A stretch of DNA of 64,000 nucleotides. It comes from Streptomyces sp. B21-105 (GTDB taxonomy: Bacteria > Actinomycetota > Actinomycetes > Streptomycetales > Streptomycetaceae). The stretch lies in NCBI RefSeq assembly GCF_036898465.1, contig NZ_JARUMJ010000001.1:4526001-4590000 (forward strand). The letters run 5' to 3'. Below the pieces are notes generated by a model. It searched no databases and had not been told where the DNA came from. It worked only from the letters and a program-made list of their open reading frames with translations. The position numbers and the translations under genes were made by a program. How positions within the stretch are numbered: the first letter of the stretch is position 1; every line of letters starts with the position of its first letter. This document shows, piece by piece, positions 61,531 to 64,000 of this stretch.

Positions 61531-61563
61531 GTAAGGGGCGTCTTCTCCGAAGGCGCCCCTTAC
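61531..61563 (+). terminator. Terminator of the ice-binding/collagen gene
   Basis: GTAAGGGGCG / CGCCCCTTAC stem, extended by a GTCTTC/GAAGGC-like inner pairing, 44 bases past the stop codon. Likely intrinsic or bidirectional terminator. Confidence 0.8.
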
Positions 61564-61720
61564 TGACGTTCACGAGCCAATCTGCCGGCTGTTCGTGCAG
61601 AGAACAGGCGATATGGCAGTGACCAGCCAACTTCCAGCGGCCGTCTGGAGCCCCGAACTCCCCAAGCGCATGTTCCCTCATGTGCTCCATGCCTACATCA
61701 GAGGAATCCCCAACTGAGCA

Positions 61721-62011
61721 ATGCTCAACGATCAGAAGACCGGTCGCGCGGTGGCTGGTGAAGAGCTGTCAGAGAGCCTTGCCCGCTTCGTGGTCGTCCA
61801 CAACGGGCTGTCCCCGAGCGCGCCGAGCGGATCGCGGATCAGGCGGTCGGCGTTCCTCGCCACGGCGGCTACCGCAACCGTGCCCATGGTTCCGTCCGAC
61901 GACGTCGATCTCGGCCTTCACGCGCTCATCCTGCACACGAAGGAATACGCCGGACCGTGCGAGCGGTACGCGGGCCGCGCATCACCACCATGCCGGTGGA
62001 GGCGGCCGTGA
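61721..62011 (+). pseudogene. Degraded glycine-rich-domain (GRDP-like) gene fragment
   Basis: The segment SDDVDLGLHALILHTKEYAG, then PCERYAGR, matches the VDxxWHxFIL.T.EYAxFCxRVAGRFIHH signature of bacterial glycine-rich-domain proteins. It has lost key residues (Trp to Leu) and shifts frame after AGR: the neighbouring frame continues ITTMPVEAAV, corresponding to the FIHHxP end. Preceding residues (ESLARFVVVHNGLSPS) fit the same family start. Not functional as written. Confidence 0.5.
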
Positions 62012-62037
62012 CCCGGAGAAGGTCTCCGCCTCGGCTC

Positions 62038-62214
62038 ATGCCCACGACTCAGCGCTTGGTCGTCAACCGTCGAGGTTCCACGGTGTGGGAGGTGGAGAGC
62101 GGCCGGGGCCACTTCGCGGTGAAGCTTGGCTGTCCGATCGAGGCGACTGCTGAGTGGACCGCCCAGCCGTGGACTGCGCTCGCGCCCGCACGGGAGGGCG
62201 CTGTCCTGCAGTGA
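62038..62214 (+). pseudogene. N-terminal fragment of a kinase-like protein
   Basis: Encodes MPTTQRLVVNRRGSTVWEVE, then SGRGHFAVKLGCPIEATAEW and ALAPAREGAVLQ, followed by a stop. The VWEV.SGRG.FAVKLG stretch is a nucleotide-binding strand pair with the invariant-type Lys (VAVK-like) of protein or antibiotic kinases. The rest of the domain is absent. Together with the preceding fragment it is the residue of a decayed locus. Confidence 0.45.
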
Positions 62215-62320
62215 CGGAACGTATTCCGACTGCACGCGCGCGGGCGGTGTTCGGGGGGCGTGGTCCGCGGCAGCGGAAATGCCTCGACAAAGCCTGGGGC
62301 CGGCCGGGATGCTCGGCGCG

Positions 62321-62827
62321 ATGACGAGAACAGACGACATGCCTGCCGCGTGGGACGAGCGCACCCAGCTCACCACCTTCCTCGACTACGCCCGCGACAC
62401 CGCTCGCGCCAAGTGCGAGGACCTGTCCGATGCGGATGCCCGCAAGGCGCCCCTGCCGGGGTCGCCGCTGATGACTGCGAGCGGCCTGATCAGCCACCTG
62501 CGCTGGGTCGAGTACTACTGGTTCCGGGTGGTGTTCCTCGGCGAGGAGGACGAGGGGCCGTGGACCGACGAGGATCCCGACCGCGAGATGCGCATCGCCG
62601 TGGACCTCCCGCTCGCGCGGTTGCTCGAGGAGTACGCCGAGAACGCCGAGCAGCACCGCACACTGGTCGCCCGGCACGACCTCGACGTCCGGGCTCAGCG
62701 GGCGACGCGCGACGGCCGTCATGTGGACCTGCGCTGGATCCTTCTGCACCTGCTCGAGGAGACGGCCCGGCACAACGGCCACCTCGATGTGCTGCGCGAA
62801 CTGATCGACGGCAGGACGGGCGTCTAA
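62321..62827 (+). CDS. DinB-family (DUF664) protein
   Basis: 168 residues from the ATG encoding MTRTDDMPAAWDERTQLTTF. Four-helix DinB bundle: FLDYARDTARAKCEDLSDAD, TASGLISHLRWVEYYWFRVV (first metal His), VDLRWILLHLLEETARHNGH, LDVLRELIDGRTGV. Metal-binding His residues sit in SHLRWVE and in ARHNGHLD, as in mycothiol- or bacillithiol-dependent transferases. Streptomyces use mycothiol, so a thiol-S-transferase role in detoxification is plausible. Single gene. Confidence 0.88.
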   Translation: MTRTDDMPAAWDERTQLTTFLDYARDTARAKCEDLSDADARKAPLPGSPLMTASGLISHLRWVEYYWFRVVFLGEEDEGPWTDEDPDREMRIAVDLPLARLLEEYAENAEQHRTLVARHDLDVRAQRATRDGRHVDLRWILLHLLEETARHNGHLDVLRELIDGRTGV

Positions 62828-62992
62828 CCGGTGCGCTGACCGGGCAGGGCGGCCGGACAGTCGGACAGCCGGCTCGGTCGAGCCTCGGGAAGGCTGAGAG
62901 ACGCTTGCCCCGCCTCCCTCATTTTCACGAGCCGCACGCGCGCGTGCGTTCCGAGGGAATGTGGGAGGCAGCGGAAAGCGCGGCCGCAGCGG

Positions 62993-64000
62993 TCAGTTGT
63001 CGCCCTTGCGGGAGCCGAGGGTCAGGTCGACGGTCTGGGTCTTGCCGCCCCGCTCGTAGGTGATCGTGACCTTGTCGCCGGGCTGGTGGGTCCAGATCTC
63101 GCCGATGAGGGTCGGACCGCTGTCGATCACCATGTCGTCGAGCTTGGTGATGACGTCGCCGGGCTTGAGGCCGGCCTTGGCCGCCGGACCGCCGGGCTCG
63201 ACCGCGGACGCACCGCCCTCGGCCGTGTCCGTGATCTTCGCGCCGCCCGAGGAGTCCTGCAGCGAGACCGACGCGCCGATCTTGGCGTAGACGGGCTCAC
63301 CGGTCTTGATCAGCTGCTGGGCGACGTACCTGGCCTGGTTGATCGGGATCGCGAAGCCGAGGCCGATCGAGCCGGACTGGGTGGCGCCGCCCAGACCGCC
63401 GCCGCCGGTGGACTGGATCGCGGAGTTGATGCCGATGACATTGCCCGAGGCGTCCAGCAGCGGGCCGCCCGAGTTGCCCGGGTTGATGGAGGCGTCCGTC
63501 TGCAGGGCGCTCATGTACGAGGCCGAGCTGCCGGTGCTGTCGCTGGAGGCGACCGGGCGGTTCTTCGCGCTGATGATGCCCGTGGTGACCGTGTTGGACA
63601 GGCCGAAGGGCGCGCCGATCGCGATCGTCGAGTCGCCGACCGCCACCTTGTCGGAGTCGCCGAGGGTGAGCGGCTTCAGGTTCGAGGGGGCGTTCTTGAG
63701 CTTGATGACGGCGACGTCGTAGCCCTGGGCGTGCCCCACGACCTCGGCGTTGTACTTCTTGCCGTCCGCGAAGGTGGCCGTCACCTTGCCGCCGTCGACC
63801 GCTTCGGCGACCACGTGGTTGTTGGTGACGATGTGGCCCTGGGTGTCGAACACGAAGCCGGTGCCGGTGCCGCCCTCGCCGCTGCTGGACTCGGCCTGGA
63901 TGGTCACCGTGCTGGGCAGAGCCTTGGCGGCGACCCCGGCGACGGTGCCCGGGTCGCGCTTGACCTCGCCGCCGTTGGTGGAGGAGGAGACGGTGGTGGA
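62993..64000 (-). CDS. HtrA/DegP-type S1C serine protease with PDZ domain (5' end outside window)
   Basis: 336 codons, open to the right edge, so the start and N-terminal membrane anchor are missing. Trypsin-like domain: GTGTGFVFDTQGHIVTNNHV (catalytic His), GYDVAVIKLKNAP (catalytic Asp) and DASINPGNSGGPLLDASGNV (catalytic Ser). It also has PFGLSNTVTTGIISAKNRPV. PDZ at the C terminus: GASVSLQDSSGGAKITDTAE, GPAAKAGLKPGDVITKLDDM. Ends VDLTLGSRKGDN. Actinobacterial HtrA-like proteases are membrane-bound with the protease outside and act in protein quality control. All three catalytic residues present. Confidence 0.93.
   Translation of the reverse strand, partial: STTVSSSTNGGEVKRDPGTVAGVAAKALPSTVTIQAESSSGEGGTGTGFVFDTQGHIVTNNHVVAEAVDGGKVTATFADGKKYNAEVVGHAQGYDVAVIKLKNAPSNLKPLTLGDSDKVAVGDSTIAIGAPFGLSNTVTTGIISAKNRPVASSDSTGSSASYMSALQTDASINPGNSGGPLLDASGNVIGINSAIQSTGGGGLGGATQSGSIGLGFAIPINQARYVAQQLIKTGEPVYAKIGASVSLQDSSGGAKITDTAEGGASAVEPGGPAAKAGLKPGDVITKLDDMVIDSGPTLIGEIWTHQPGDKVTITYERGGKTQTVDLTLGSRKGDN

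Overview
This window is very GC-rich chromosomal DNA from an actinomycete, almost certainly a Streptomyces. The evidence is strong third-position G/C bias, frequent GTG/TTG starts, a DmdR1-type iron box, a sigF/sigN-like pair of SigB-family sigma genes, a Streptomyces subtilisin-inhibitor (SSI) homologue, and tRNA genes without an encoded CCA (the GGA-serine fragment at the left edge does end in CCA). From memory, the gene order upp, tRNA-adenosine-deaminase-associated gene, tadA, tRNA-Ser, Dabb gene, sigF, sigN ... acyl-CoA ligase, SigE-family sigma follows the S. coelicolor SCO4005-SCO4043 segment in reverse. I could not run an alignment to confirm this.

Layout. 1-970 looks like the right end of an element integrated into a serine tRNA gene: a VapBC toxin-antitoxin pair, then a 3' half tRNA-Ser(GGA). 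970-2400 holds decayed genes (Uma2 and FtsX fragments) and a small membrane protein. 2400-5950 is a possible small metabolic cluster: a WS/DGAT acyltransferase divergent from an MGT-type glycosyltransferase and a hotdog thioesterase. 6050-8130 is a fused CopC-CopD copper protein. 8250-11960 is an iron-regulated divergon: a penicillin-acylase homologue and a GNAT acyltransferase (resembling DesG/DesH of aryl-desferrioxamine synthesis) opposite a siderophore-interacting reductase, with one iron box between them. 11986-18880 is housekeeping (HhH-GPD repair protein, LytR_C protein, upp, tadA, tRNA-Ser(CGA)) and contains an internally deleted DUF853 ATPase gene.

19028-21338 holds the two sigma genes; a MITE-like inverted-repeat element begins at the second stop codon. 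23680-27880 is a MarR-controlled module: an EmrB/QacA exporter with fused carboxypeptidase-regulatory domains and a YceI protein with the same domain. 28619-35775, all on the minus strand, holds a TetR gene and, beyond a strong terminator, a four-gene two-component/glycosyltransferase operon; its GT2-GtrA gene has a one-base frameshift. 36100-44830 is more accessory: MarR and PadR regulators, an SGNH hydrolase, a DUF5994/small-membrane-protein locus with an inverted duplication, a SpoIIE-type phosphatase, and a gutted XRE/DUF5753 gene. 45040-45407 has tRNA-Arg(ACG) and tRNA-Ser(GCT).

45565-53683 holds an SSI-type inhibitor, a 1511-residue PAS/pseudo-histidine-kinase/receiver protein, an acyl-CoA ligase with a perfect 18-bp palindrome upstream, and a SigE-family sigma factor. 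54095-56639 is a ChsH2-ChsH1-Ltp2-like side-chain-cleavage operon. It is followed by a stand-alone Prim-Pol gene, tRNA-Ser(TGA), a secreted protein joining a DUF3494 ice-binding-like domain to a collagen-like Gly-X-Y tract, degraded fragments, a DinB protein, and the 3' part of an HtrA-type protease that runs off the right edge. No CRISPR array, rRNA operon, large biosynthetic cluster or complete insertion sequence was seen.
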